Source of the DNA: Fluviibacter sp964498255
GTDB taxonomy: Bacteria > Pseudomonadota > Gammaproteobacteria > Burkholderiales > Rhodocyclaceae
NCBI GenBank assembly: GCA_964498255.1
Contig: CAZCGW010000002.1
Location: 83,672-147,671, forward strand
Direction of reading: 5' to 3'
DNA length: 64,000 bases
This document shows positions 15,792 to 24,936 of this stretch, piece after piece (positions within the stretch are counted from its first letter, which is position 1; each line of letters opens with the position of its first letter). The translations under genes were made by a program, and so were the position numbers. The notes beneath the pieces are model-generated. The model was not told where the DNA came from. It made no database searches and saw only the letters and a list, made by a program, of their open reading frames with translations.

Positions 15792-18466
15792 GCGCGTAGT
15801 TTGTTTTGTATCTGGGCAAATACATCTCGCCCTTGCTCATCCGTCTTTACGGCAAACAGGAACAAGCATCGACCATTGCTGGCCTTTTCCCACTGTTCAC
15901 CCACCTGGCGCTTTTCACGGGAGTCGTCGTTCGATTTATACGGTTCGCCTTTGTACTCGACTGCCAAAACCCGACCATCCGTTAATTCGGCCACAAAGTC
16001 CGGGTAAAAGTAATCCGAGGCCGTTGGCAGCCAGAACGAGAACTTTTCCTGCCGCTCAATATTGCGAACCCAGTGTTTCACCTTAGGGTGGGCATCAATA
16101 GCCTGAGCACACAAGAATTCTTCGGACTGAGCACCTGCACCAGTCTTTTCACGCAAATCATGGATCACTGGGTAGTAATGCTTCTGAAAATCGTAGCTGC
16201 CACAGTAGATCTGACGAGCTGGATACATTCCTGGCTTGTAATGGAACTCGTAATGAACAGAATCCATCGGATCAGGAAGAACCATGTCTGGCAGACGGGC
16301 CTGAAAACCGCGCTGAATCGACATCTGGCGAAGCCGTTCAATCTCCGCATCAATCGCCTGTACCAGTTGGAACTTAGCTCTAACCAGCGCAGTCAGGGTG
16401 AATCCACGATCTCGCAGGAGATGGTTAAGCATCTTTACAAGGTAGGCCTGCAGAGCCTGTTGCGACAGATACGCACGCTTTAACTGCCGATCAAGCCAAC
16501 GAACCAGGTCTTGTTCACTGATTTGGCTAGGAACATCATTCAGATGCAGTTGCTCGGCATTGGTCAGGCGATACTTCACCTTGGCATCGTTTACATCGAT
16601 CTCAAACGAGTGAACCGTCTCGGTGATGTTGAACCCAGACAACTGAATCGGCTGAGACAGCAGATCCCAGTCACCCAGTTCTGCCAGCGTATCCCGCTCG
16701 ACGACCTCAAGCCAACCATCGTTCAACAGGCAAAGCTGCGGTATGGCGGCAAACAGTATTCCGCGATCTGCTGGCGCATTCATCGCCAGACGCATGGCTC
16801 GGTGATCGTCAAACTGTGCCTTGACCTTTTCACGCTCTTTGGGCTTTACGCTGTTCGTGACAAAGGCTTCGACCTGTTCCAGCGTCGGTGCATCAATATC
16901 GCCCTTGAACAGCAGAGATGCACCTTGGCTGGTTGGCAAGACCTGAACAGCATCCTTCACCTCATCTGACCAGTTCGCCGTGTCTGGAACGACAGGAAGC
17001 TGGATATAGCAGTCAGGTATAGGACGTTTCGGCGCTCCACCCTCTCCTTCAGCACCAGGCAATGCCTCTTGCTTGGGAATAATGGCCGCAGAGACATCCA
17101 GCCGCTCAAAACCCATGTTTTGAACCATGCGGTCTTTAAGGTTCGAGGCAGCTTGCGCAAAATTATCGGCAACGATATGAGCGTAGGCCTTATTAAGGGC
17201 TTCTTCGGAGCGTTCTTTGGCATACGGCATGCGGAGAACACGCCCGAGCAGCTGTTCCACATCTTTAGCAGAATTTACCGATTGCAGAGATGCGAGAACA
17301 TAGGCAAACGAGCAATCCCAGCCCTCTTTCAGTGCTTCAACAGTAATGACGTACTCGACCAGACAGGCAGGATCGAACAGGTTCACGCCATCCAGCTCCT
17401 TTTGGGAGCCTGTGGCTACGGCAATCGCCGCCTCCGGGATGTTTTCCTGATCGATTAGATACTGACGAACAACGTCTACCGTTGCTTCGCCCCCTCTAGG
17501 CATTGCCTGAATAAGAACAATCGGGCGGATGTAGTCGGTTTCCTTTTGGGCTGCTATCGCCAGTTGTTTCCGAGTCAGAATGGCATCCCGCAAACAGGCT
17601 TGCCAGCCATCCTCATGCTCAGCCAGAACGATGGGGAGCTTGATCATCTGCTCGGACTTGAGCTCTTGTGCGGACACATGGTGGAGTACGTTATTCCCCA
17701 CTACGGGAGTCGCCGTCAGCTCAATGATGCAGCTTGGATTGAGCCGTCCCAAGGTATTGAAGAAGCGATCCGTTCGGTTATTGTGGGCTTCATCAACAAT
17801 CACGACGGGTTGCAACAGGTGCAGCCAGTTAGCTACGGAATGCTTCACCCTGCCCAGATCGGATGTAGTCAGATAAGGCTGTGCGGCGATGTCTGCCTCC
17901 GACACCTTTTCTAATCCAGCAGTCATGTGAGCCGGTAAGTTAGCGAAGTGCGGCGACAGTTCTTCGAAGAACGAATAGACGTTGCGTTTACTGGTGTCAG
18001 TGACGTTAAACGATTGAATCGTAGCCACAACGATGATGCACGACTTACCAATATCGTGTGGGCTGATCGTTTGCTGGCTTTCCAGATCGCAAACACGGAC
18101 ACGATCACCAAATGATGCAGCCAAGGCCTGGCGATACGGGTGTCTTGCGTTGCTGAGAGCTTCGAGGGTTTGGGATCGGATGGTGTCGGATGGCGTCAGC
18201 CAAAGTGCAATTGGCGCATCCGAGTCCAGAATCGCCGTTCCTGCCAAAGCAACACTATGGGCAGCCAGCAGCGTTTTACCGCCACCCGTAGGAACGCGAA
18301 GACATACGTTCGGCGTATCGCCAAAGATGGCCTGATACGGCTCGTTTCTCTCCTGCCCTGCAATAGCGATTGCAAAGGCTTCGGCCACCGGCATTCGGCG
18401 GCTGTTCTGCAAAAAATCGTCCAGGGTCTTGAGCGACCGCTTTTGGTACTCCTTAAGTGCCAGCAT
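15788..18466 (-). CDS. res: Type III restriction enzyme, Res subunit
   Basis: This 892-residue protein is the ATP-dependent translocase/nuclease that, with Mod, cleaves DNA carrying two unmodified recognition sites. The superfamily 2 helicase motifs are intact: Walker A PTGGGKT (59-65), DEAH (225-228) and a motif VI region, QLLGRVLRMPYA. A C-terminal PD-(D/E)xK nuclease is visible as YFYPDFVAEL followed by VLAVEYKG (about 835-860). Length is normal for the family. It begins one base after the mod stop and overlaps a third gene by four bases. All signature residues are present, so it looks functional. Confidence 0.93.
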   Translation of the reverse strand: MLALKEYQKRSLKTLDDFLQNSRRMPVAEAFAIAIAGQERNEPYQAIFGDTPNVCLRVPTGGGKTLLAAHSVALAGTAILDSDAPIALWLTPSDTIRSQTLEALSNARHPYRQALAASFGDRVRVCDLESQQTISPHDIGKSCIIVVATIQSFNVTDTSKRNVYSFFEELSPHFANLPAHMTAGLEKVSEADIAAQPYLTTSDLGRVKHSVANWLHLLQPVVIVDEAHNNRTDRFFNTLGRLNPSCIIELTATPVVGNNVLHHVSAQELKSEQMIKLPIVLAEHEDGWQACLRDAILTRKQLAIAAQKETDYIRPIVLIQAMPRGGEATVDVVRQYLIDQENIPEAAIAVATGSQKELDGVNLFDPACLVEYVITVEALKEGWDCSFAYVLASLQSVNSAKDVEQLLGRVLRMPYAKERSEEALNKAYAHIVADNFAQAASNLKDRMVQNMGFERLDVSAAIIPKQEALPGAEGEGGAPKRPIPDCYIQLPVVPDTANWSDEVKDAVQVLPTSQGASLLFKGDIDAPTLEQVEAFVTNSVKPKEREKVKAQFDDHRAMRLAMNAPADRGILFAAIPQLCLLNDGWLEVVERDTLAELGDWDLLSQPIQLSGFNITETVHSFEIDVNDAKVKYRLTNAEQLHLNDVPSQISEQDLVRWLDRQLKRAYLSQQALQAYLVKMLNHLLRDRGFTLTALVRAKFQLVQAIDAEIERLRQMSIQRGFQARLPDMVLPDPMDSVHYEFHYKPGMYPARQIYCGSYDFQKHYYPVIHDLREKTGAGAQSEEFLCAQAIDAHPKVKHWVRNIERQEKFSFWLPTASDYFYPDFVAELTDGRVLAVEYKGEPYKSNDDSREKRQVGEQWEKASNGRCLFLFAVKTDEQGRDVFAQIQNKLRA

Positions 18467-18467
18467 A

Positions 18468-20024
18468 TCAACGCACCTTGATGTCGTAAGGGATCTGGCG
18501 GAACGTAATTTGCTCGGCCGCTAAACGAGATTCGCCAATCCGCGAAGTTTCCCCATAGATCACCTTCGGGCCATCGTGCGGGAAATATTCGTCCAGAATT
18601 TCCAGTACTGGGTGGGTCAGCACATTGCCGCCAGCTGGACGCCGGTCACCCAAGATGCCGTTATAGAGCAGGTAGTAAGCAACACCGTCCTTAACACCCA
18701 GGAATGGTGTCTCGAAAGACTTCTTCGTTGGTTCGCCAGTTTCAAAGTGCCAGACAAATGCAGCCAGTGTCGGGAACTTAATACCGGAGTTGATATGGCC
18801 TTCTGCATCGAATGCTGGATCACCCAGTTCACAGAACCGGAAACCACCGCCACCAGTCCAACCGACAGACTCGCTGATACCGCCTTGCTCGCTGTCTATG
18901 ACTTTTTCTAAGCGTGGGATACAGTGGGTCTTAGCATGTTCGCCCATTTCGATACCAATGTATCGACGGCCCATCTTGTGGGCGACAGCAGCCGTGGTTC
19001 CGGAGCCTAGAAAGGAGTCAAGCACAAGGTCGCCGGGCTTTGTTGCGATCTGGAGAACGCGCTGAATAAGTCGCTCTGGTTTAGGTGTCGAAAAGAGTTC
19101 TGTCTCGTCATCGATTAAAAGGGCTGCAGTCTCCTTCTTGGCCTCTTGATTATGACCTACGTCTTCGTAGCCCCATACGGTTGTTGGAACTACACCATCT
19201 TTCAATTCCGAAAAAAATCTTTTCAATCTTGGCTGGTTAGATCCATTCAGTCCCCACCAAATACGATTGTCTTTTTCGTATGCTTCAATGGTTTCAGGGC
19301 TGTAAGCCCAACAACGGCCTTTAGGTGGGTAAATTTCTTCGCCATGGGGACTTACAATTGCAAAGAGTCCAGTAGATTGGCCAGTTTTCGCATAGTGAGC
19401 ACCTCGCTGACCAGAAGTAAGGCTCACATGGAGTGGACTAGATGACCAGTCCCCTCTTATGTCTTTATCCGGGTTCGAGTAATCGCTGGCATTCCTTAGA
19501 CTTCGTGGAATCCGACCGAATTCGCATAATTCAATGTTCTTGGAAAACACATGAATCGAGTCATTAGAAGACGAAAAGTATTCTGCGTTGTTGTGAACGC
19601 TTGAAGTCTTTATCCAGACGACAGAGTTGATGAAGTTTGAACGACTGAATACCTCGTCCATCATGACCTTCAGATAATGGGATTCGTTGTCATCTATGGC
19701 TACCCAGATGCTCCCATCTTCTGCCAGCAGCTCCCGCAGCAGGACTAGACGTGGATACATCATCGACAACCATTGGCTGTGTTCTAGCTTGTCGTCGTAG
19801 TGCTCAAAAGCACTCTGCGTGTTGTACGGGGGATCGATGAAGATGCATTTCACCTGACCGGCATAGAACGGCAACAAGGCTTTCAATGCAAGAAGATTGT
19901 CGCCCTGAATCAGCAGGTTGTCGCTGGGATCGCCATACGCCTTAACCTGCTTCAACAGGTGATAAGGCACCTCGTCAGTGCTTACTTTGGCTTGGTTTTT
20001 GTTGACCCAGTCGAGAAATGGCAT
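18468..20024 (-). CDS. mod: Type III DNA methyltransferase, Mod subunit
   Basis: Mod recognises the site and transfers a methyl group to adenine N6, and also guides Res. Motif order is that of the beta class: catalytic DPPY at 64-67 (IFIDPPYNTQ), a central target-recognition region (about 120-320), and the S-adenosylmethionine motif LDSFLGSGTT at 335-344. At 518 residues it is toward the short end for Mod. No simple repeat that could cause phase variation is visible in the gene. The recognition sequence cannot be predicted here. It is first of three coupled genes. Confidence 0.94.
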   Translation of the reverse strand: MPFLDWVNKNQAKVSTDEVPYHLLKQVKAYGDPSDNLLIQGDNLLALKALLPFYAGQVKCIFIDPPYNTQSAFEHYDDKLEHSQWLSMMYPRLVLLRELLAEDGSIWVAIDDNESHYLKVMMDEVFSRSNFINSVVWIKTSSVHNNAEYFSSSNDSIHVFSKNIELCEFGRIPRSLRNASDYSNPDKDIRGDWSSSPLHVSLTSGQRGAHYAKTGQSTGLFAIVSPHGEEIYPPKGRCWAYSPETIEAYEKDNRIWWGLNGSNQPRLKRFFSELKDGVVPTTVWGYEDVGHNQEAKKETAALLIDDETELFSTPKPERLIQRVLQIATKPGDLVLDSFLGSGTTAAVAHKMGRRYIGIEMGEHAKTHCIPRLEKVIDSEQGGISESVGWTGGGGFRFCELGDPAFDAEGHINSGIKFPTLAAFVWHFETGEPTKKSFETPFLGVKDGVAYYLLYNGILGDRRPAGGNVLTHPVLEILDEYFPHDGPKVIYGETSRIGESRLAAEQITFRQIPYDIKVR

Positions 20025-20101
20025 GGCTTCAATCGGATTTTTGTTATCGGTTCAATTGTACCTAGTACGTGAAGGCATTTTGTTTTTTTTGCGGGGCGTT
20101 T

Positions 20102-21388
20102 TCACATTGCTGTCGCCAGCTGCGCCCAATCGGTCGTGAACGCCTGACTTTTGTTATCCGAGCGCATTGCCCAGGCCTTCTGAACCCCCTCTCCTGCCGA
20201 TCTCACTGTCCCACGCCCCATCTTGGCATTGATCTCATCGAGCGTCGCCATCAACACCTTGCTCCGGGTGGTATCCGGTAGATCAATCTGAGCAAACAGG
20301 TCTGTTGGCACGCTATCCTCGGGAACAAGATCCATCAGCATCACCCCGCACTTCTTGTAGGCATAGCCGGACTTAAATATTTTTCGCATCCCGTAGATCG
20401 CCGCCTCTCCTAGCTGGAAGATGTTGGCCGTTGGTTTAAGCAGTTTCACAGTAACCGCGTTGTTGTACTGTGGTTCGTTGGGTTTGAATCGGTTGGTTTC
20501 GACGAATACCTGAATCGCTCCGGCTACATGCTTTTGGTTGCGGAGTTTTTCGGATGCACGGCTGGCATAGCTCACCACGGCCTCATTCATATCTTCCAGC
20601 GTCACCACAGGCTGCCCAAATGATCGTGAGGAAACGATCTGCTTCTTGGGTGGCGCAACTTCCTCAAGTTCCAGACAGGATTCACCGTTGAGTTCTGCAA
20701 CTGTCCTGGCGAGTACGACGCTGAATTCTTTCTTGATCCAAATCGAGGATGCGTCCCGCAGGTCTTTGACGCTGTTAACCCCCAATTCGTTCAGGCGGGC
20801 AGATATTCGACGGCCAACACCCCAGACTTCACCGACATCCAGGCTCCCCAACAACCTGTCTAATTCACCTCTAGCAAGCTGATTGAGGTCACACACCCCG
20901 TCAGCCATCTCTGGCAGCAATGCCTTCTTGGCCGTGTGGTTTGCCAGCTTGGCAAGGGTTTTTGTTGGGCCGATACCCACACAAACAGGAACCCCGACCC
21001 ACTGCCTGACTCGTTGCCGTATCTGCTGGCCGTAGTCGATTAAGTCCCGCTTGAATCCTGTCAGGTTCAGGAAGCTTTCGTCGATACTGTAGATCTCCTG
21101 CTCTGGGGCGAACTGACCAATGACCGAGTGCATCCGCTGGCTCATATCGCCGTACAGGACGTAGTTACTGCTTTTGGCGATGATGCCGTGCCGCTTGGCC
21201 AAGTCTTTCAACTGGAACCATGGAGCCCCCATCGGCACACCCAATGCCTTGACCTCGGCGCTTCTGGCAACCACGCAACCATCGTTATTCGACAGCACAA
21301 CAACGGGCTTGCCTTCTAGTTTGGGCTGGAATACGCGTTCGCAGCTCACGTAGAAGTTGTTGCCGTCGATCAGGGCAATCGAGTTCAT
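20102..21388 (-). CDS. umuC: DNA polymerase V catalytic subunit, UmuC family
   Basis: This is a Y-family translesion polymerase of 428 residues. It opens with ALIDGNNFYVSCERVFQPKL and has the catalytic SIDESFLNL and the metal-binding DGNNFY acidic residues. The C-terminal DUF4113-like tail (GRGTVRSAGEG, WAMRSDNKSQAFTTDWAQL) is typical of plasmid and chromosomal UmuC. The ATG overlaps the umuD stop. With UmuD' it would copy past DNA damage and raise mutation rates. Being element-borne, it resembles the mutagenesis genes carried by plasmids (mucAB, rumAB). Confidence 0.96.
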   Translation of the reverse strand: MNSIALIDGNNFYVSCERVFQPKLEGKPVVVLSNNDGCVVARSAEVKALGVPMGAPWFQLKDLAKRHGIIAKSSNYVLYGDMSQRMHSVIGQFAPEQEIYSIDESFLNLTGFKRDLIDYGQQIRQRVRQWVGVPVCVGIGPTKTLAKLANHTAKKALLPEMADGVCDLNQLARGELDRLLGSLDVGEVWGVGRRISARLNELGVNSVKDLRDASSIWIKKEFSVVLARTVAELNGESCLELEEVAPPKKQIVSSRSFGQPVVTLEDMNEAVVSYASRASEKLRNQKHVAGAIQVFVETNRFKPNEPQYNNAVTVKLLKPTANIFQLGEAAIYGMRKIFKSGYAYKKCGVMLMDLVPEDSVPTDLFAQIDLPDTTRSKVLMATLDEINAKMGRGTVRSAGEGVQKAWAMRSDNKSQAFTTDWAQLATAM

Positions 21389-21981
21389 CCCTTGAACTGG
21401 TGGATCACGCTGGTTACGACGCCCCAGATCTGTAATTCCTGCTCACTCTTAAAAGCGATCGGCGGGAAATCGGGGTTCTCGGCAAGCAAACGGACTGAGG
21501 TTGAGGTCTTTTCCAGGCGCTTCACTGTGAACTCCCCGTCCACCGTTGCAATGACGATTCTGCCATTCGTGGGCGTAATGGAGCGATCGACGATCAAGAT
21601 GTCCCCATCGTGGATACCTACCCCGATCATGCTCTCCCCACTGGCCTGCACAAAGAACGTTGCCTCTTTGCGGTGGATCAGGTGTTCATTCAGATCCAGC
21701 GTTTCGGCCACATAGTCATCCGCTGGCGATGGAAACCCTGCCCGGACGGTATGACCAAACAGTGGGATCTTCAAGTGTGGCGGATTCTCTGCCAGTCGCA
21801 CCGGCTTCAAATGATCCGGCCATGTCGGCTCAGCGTCTCTTGTTTCGGCCAGATATTTAACCAGATCAACGACGATCCCCTTGGCGCTCTCAGGCACACG
21901 AACTACGGCAGCAGGCTCTCCGAACTTCGGCTTCCGCCCTGCTCCTGCTCTTCTTCCACCGTGCGTATTCGTTGGTTCCAT
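21385..21981 (-). CDS. umuD: UmuD-like S24 autoprotease with N-terminal extension
   Basis: This 198-residue protein is about 60 longer than E. coli UmuD (139). Residues 76-198 are the S24 domain: a predicted self-cleavage site A81-G82 (HTVRAGFPSPADDY), the serine nucleophile S117 (GESM) and lysine K154 (FTVKRL). The extra N-terminus begins MEPTNTHGGRRAGAGRKPKF, a basic glycine-rich segment resembling AT-hook-like starts of phage DNA-binding proteins. It may give DNA binding that ordinary UmuD lacks. After RecA-stimulated cleavage it would form UmuD'2C. I see no classical LexA box upstream. Confidence 0.9.
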   Translation of the reverse strand: MEPTNTHGGRRAGAGRKPKFGEPAAVVRVPESAKGIVVDLVKYLAETRDAEPTWPDHLKPVRLAENPPHLKIPLFGHTVRAGFPSPADDYVAETLDLNEHLIHRKEATFFVQASGESMIGVGIHDGDILIVDRSITPTNGRIVIATVDGEFTVKRLEKTSTSVRLLAENPDFPPIAFKSEQELQIWGVVTSVIHQFKG

Positions 21982-21988
21982 AGCTCAT

Positions 21989-22011
21989 CTTGATTTGTAT
22001 TTTTTTTCAAG
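21989..22011 (-). promoter_or_regulatory. Inverted repeat upstream of umuDC
   Basis: CTTGA (21989-21993) and TCAAG (22007-22011) form an inverted repeat with an AT-rich 13-bp centre, 8 to 30 bp before the umuD start. It does not match the CTGTATN6ATACAG-type LexA box. It may bind the XRE-like protein encoded next upstream. Confidence 0.35.
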
Positions 22012-22056
22012 TTTACACGAATCATGTAGGCACCGTCACGCAAGTCAGACTCAAAA

Positions 22057-22281
22057 CTACAACGCCCGTTCGATTCGAACCCTCCGGTTGGCACGATCAA
22101 GGTCTGCTTCCGAGATCACCCCGTCGAGGTATAGACGGACCAGTATCGAAATTGGCAAGGGCATGACCTGACCCCGTTCAATACGGCTCCCGGAACGTTG
22201 ATTAACCCCGAACCGACCCCAGAATTCAGCTTGAGATTGATTGAGGTCGTATCGAATATCGGCTATTTGTCGTAGTTTCAT
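22057..22281 (-). CDS. Small XRE-like regulator upstream of umuDC
   Basis: This 74-residue protein has the helix-turn-helix LNQSQAEFWGRFGVNQRSGS followed by RIERGQVMPLPISILVRLYLDG. This resembles small XRE-like regulators whose typical pattern is NQSEFWGR-GVTQSGGSRYESGR-MPRPV. It lies 75 bp upstream of umuD on the same strand and probably belongs to the same control circuit. It is divergent from the DUF932 gene cluster, with a 157-bp gap before the small peptide gene at 22439. Whether it represses umuDC or the divergent genes is not known. Confidence 0.75.
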   Translation of the reverse strand: MKLRQIADIRYDLNQSQAEFWGRFGVNQRSGSRIERGQVMPLPISILVRLYLDGVISEADLDRANRRVRIERAL

Positions 22282-22438
22282 GCCGCAGTCTGACAGCCCT
22301 GCCGTAGGAAATCACCTAGCAAAACTACTAGTACACCAACTGCTTTTATTCAATTCTTAGGGTGTCCATTGGTATAAGAAAAGTAAGCAAGGATTCCCCC
22401 TGCTCTCAACCCTTCTTATCAACCCACTGGAGCCCCTG

Positions 22439-22582
22439 ATGTTCAAACAATCCATCTTCAGCTTCGCCCTGGTACTGCTCGTTGAGGCCATTTCGGCTGT
22501 CGTTGAGTACCTGAAGCACCGTCTCATGCGTCAAATGAACCGCCAATCGTATGAATCGGAGTTTTCTGAGGCGTATTGCTGA
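22439..22582 (+). CDS. Short 47-residue peptide gene
   Basis: The reading frame ATG-22439 to TGA-22582 encodes a hydrophobic N-terminal helix (SIFSFALVLLVEAISAVVEY) and a charged, polar tail (LKHRLMRQMNRQSYESE). CTGGAG lies six bases before the ATG. A TATAAG -10-like box is at 22373-22378. It precedes the DUF932-YqaJ genes on the same strand and fills an otherwise empty 440-bp gap. It is too short to be certain; the ribosome site and peptide character favour it being real. Function unknown. Confidence 0.45.
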   Translation: MFKQSIFSFALVLLVEAISAVVEYLKHRLMRQMNRQSYESEFSEAYC

Positions 22583-22722
22583 TTTATTCTGGCTTTTAAG
22601 CCATGTTTTTGCACCGTTTCACCTGATTGTGCGGTGTTTTCACCCAATATTTGCCGTCTTATGCGTCCCTAGCAAGCAATTTGCCGGGGTGGGATGGCTT
22701 TATCTTCTGAAAGGAGCCATCT

Positions 22723-23691
22723 ATGGCCCATTGTGTCTCTCAAATGGCCTATGTCGGGGCTGAACCCTGGCATGGACTCGGGCAACAACTGCCCAGCAAG
22801 CAACCGATCTCTGTCTGGCTGAAGTCGGCAGGCATGGATTGGCAGATCGAATCGTCACCAGTTCGCTATACCAGCCATGTCAACGGGTCTCTGGGCGCTA
22901 TCCACGCTTTCCCTGAGCAACGGGTGCTGTATCGCTCGGATACAAAAGTACCGCTATCGGTGGTGTCACCCCGGTATCAGGTTGTTCAACCCCGTGAAGT
23001 ACTGGAGTTCTACCGTGATCTGACAGAGATCTCTGGTTACGAGCTGGAAACTGCCGGTGTCCTCAAAGGCGGCAAGAAGTTCTGGGCGTTAGCGCGTACA
23101 GGGCAATCCACCAGCCTCAAGGGCAGCGATGTGGTCAACGGCTATCTGCTGCTGGCAACGTCTTGCGACGGCACCCTCGCCACGACCGCAACACCAACGA
23201 CGGTTCGGGTGGTCTGTAACAACACCCTGAATCTGGCCGTGGCCGGTAACACGACAGCCATCAAGGTCGGTCATCGCAGCAAGTTCGATCCAGAGTCAGT
23301 GAAGCAGCAACTCGGCATCGCCGTATCCCAATGGGATCGGTTCATGGTGCAGATGCGTGTGCTATCGGAACGAAAGGTGAAGTCGTATGAAGCCACCAAC
23401 TACTTCCTGCGGGTCTTTTGTGACGGTCTGGATGTGCATTCACCGGATTTCCGGCTGATGAACGAACGGGCCATGAAGAAAGCTCAGTCGCTCTATGACG
23501 GTCAAGGTCGTGGGGCTGAGTTGGATTCAGCCAAAGGCACGGCTTGGGGTCTGCTCAACGCGGTCACGGAGTTTGTTGACCACGAGAAGCGAGCCCGTAG
23601 TCAGGATCACCGGCTGGATTCCGCCTGGTTCGGTCAGGGCGCTCAGCTGAAACAACGCGCTCTCGATACGGCCTTGCTGATGGCAGCTTGA
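22723..23691 (+). CDS. DUF932 (phage/plasmid-like) protein
   Basis: This 322-residue protein opens MAHCVSQMAYVGAEPWHGLG and has the WxxxGMDWxIE and SPRYQVVQPREVLEFYRDL segments typical of the DUF932 / TIGR03299 phage- and plasmid-associated family. Its function is unknown; members sit next to recombination and replication genes in phages, plasmids and integrative elements. A good ribosome site, AAAGGAG, lies eight bases before the ATG. It starts a same-strand series with the YqaJ nuclease and the phage-type gene at 24937, each separated by about 100-140 bp holding GC-rich hairpins. Confidence 0.87.
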   Translation: MAHCVSQMAYVGAEPWHGLGQQLPSKQPISVWLKSAGMDWQIESSPVRYTSHVNGSLGAIHAFPEQRVLYRSDTKVPLSVVSPRYQVVQPREVLEFYRDLTEISGYELETAGVLKGGKKFWALARTGQSTSLKGSDVVNGYLLLATSCDGTLATTATPTTVRVVCNNTLNLAVAGNTTAIKVGHRSKFDPESVKQQLGIAVSQWDRFMVQMRVLSERKVKSYEATNYFLRVFCDGLDVHSPDFRLMNERAMKKAQSLYDGQGRGAELDSAKGTAWGLLNAVTEFVDHEKRARSQDHRLDSAWFGQGAQLKQRALDTALLMAA

Positions 23692-23760
23692 TGCTCACCC
23701 AACCCACCAACCATACGCACCACCGTTGTAACCCATCGTAGCAACCAACCTCCCCCAGCA

Positions 23761-23797
23761 GCGCCCGGTTTGACGTATTCAATCGTCAGCCGGGCGT
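23761..23797 (+). other. GC-rich hairpin in the leader of the YqaJ gene
   Basis: CGCCCGG (23762-23768) pairs with CCGGGCG (23790-23796), with an inner GACG/CGTC stem and an 8-base loop. It ends 32 bp before the YqaJ start and has no T run, so it is more likely an RNA structure that affects translation or stability than a terminator. The next gap (24840-24936) holds weaker CTCCG/CGGAG and CCCC/GGGG pairings. Confidence 0.4.
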
Positions 23798-23828
23798 TGT
23801 GCATTGGGGCAACAGAAAGGAAAGCATC

Positions 23829-24839
23829 ATGGCCTCTGTAGTACGCCAAACCGAAGCACCTCAGCCACGGCCCCGAGTTCGGCCAGCCTTGCGACTGATC
23901 AAGACCAAAGACCTACCCCGTGATGACTGGCTGGATGTTCGACGCCAGGGCATTGGCAGTTCCGATGCGGCAGCAGCTGTGGGCCTTAATCCCTACAAGT
24001 CGCAACTGGAACTGTGGATGGAGAAGACCGGGCGACAGGCAGCCTTGCCGCAGGTGGACCCCAACGACGAAGAAAGCCCGATGTACTGGGGCAACATTCT
24101 GGAACCCATCGTGGCAGCGCATTACACCAAGCGAACGGGTAATCGGGTAAGGCGCATCAATGCCGTACTTCAACACCCGTCGCACCCGTGGATGCTGGCC
24201 AATATCGACCGGGAAGTGATTGGCTGCCCGGAGGTCCAGATTCTGGAATGCAAGACCGCCGGGATCAACGGGGCCAAGCTCTGGCGTGACGGTGTCCCGG
24301 AATACGTCCAGCTGCAAGTCCAGCACCAGTTGGCCGTGACCGGCAAGACCTCCGCCGATGTGGCTGTGCTACTCGGTGGCCAGTTGTTGGAGATCCACCG
24401 GATTGACCGGGACGAGGTGTTGATCGGGCGACTGATCACACTGCAAGCCCAGTTCTGGCAATACGTCGAAACGGACACCCCGCCGCCAGCCGATGGTTCC
24501 GAGTCGGCAGACTTGGCCTTGCGCTGTCTGTACCCGAAGGATTCTGGACAGACGGTGGATTTCCGGAAGGATCGGCAGCTGTCCGCGATGTACACGGATC
24601 TGCTGCATGTCCGGGAGCAACTGGTTAAGTCACAGGAAGTCGAAGCCCATCTGAAGCAAAGCATCCAACAGGCGATGGGGGCGGCGAGCTGTGCATTGTT
24701 TGAAACAGGGGCGGTGACCTGGAAGCAGAGCAAGGACGGTAAGGCGCTGGATGTGAAGGCATTGGCCCAGGCGCATCCGGACCTAGTGCAACGCTACACC
24801 CAAGCCAAACCGGGTTCTCGACGTTTCTTGATGGGCTAG
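23829..24839 (+). CDS. YqaJ-family exonuclease (lambda-exonuclease-like)
   Basis: I start this 336-residue protein at the ATG at 23829 because GAAAGGA lies just before it; a longer frame begins at 23799. The YqaJ core shows the signature GIGSSDAAAAVGLNPYKS (about 47-64), a metal-binding aspartate in MLANIDREVIG and the E-x-K pair in ILECKTAG. Such nucleases chew one strand of double-stranded DNA to allow single-strand annealing recombination. No annealing partner such as RecT or Bet is recognised next to it, although the neighbours of unknown function could serve. The C-terminal part is helical. Confidence 0.9.
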   Translation: MASVVRQTEAPQPRPRVRPALRLIKTKDLPRDDWLDVRRQGIGSSDAAAAVGLNPYKSQLELWMEKTGRQAALPQVDPNDEESPMYWGNILEPIVAAHYTKRTGNRVRRINAVLQHPSHPWMLANIDREVIGCPEVQILECKTAGINGAKLWRDGVPEYVQLQVQHQLAVTGKTSADVAVLLGGQLLEIHRIDRDEVLIGRLITLQAQFWQYVETDTPPPADGSESADLALRCLYPKDSGQTVDFRKDRQLSAMYTDLLHVREQLVKSQEVEAHLKQSIQQAMGAASCALFETGAVTWKQSKDGKALDVKALAQAHPDLVQRYTQAKPGSRRFLMG

Positions 24840-24936
24840 TCCGTCATTCACCTCTGTTTCACCCTCCGTGCCTACCGGAGTTCATCGCCCTGCCCCGTAG
24901 GCCAGTGGGGGTTGGACACACTGAAGGAGAAGCACT

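Noticed and set aside
21982..22056. LexA box upstream of umuDC
   Set aside because: No CTGT-N8-ACAG pattern is present; only an unrelated CTTGA/TCAAG inverted repeat.
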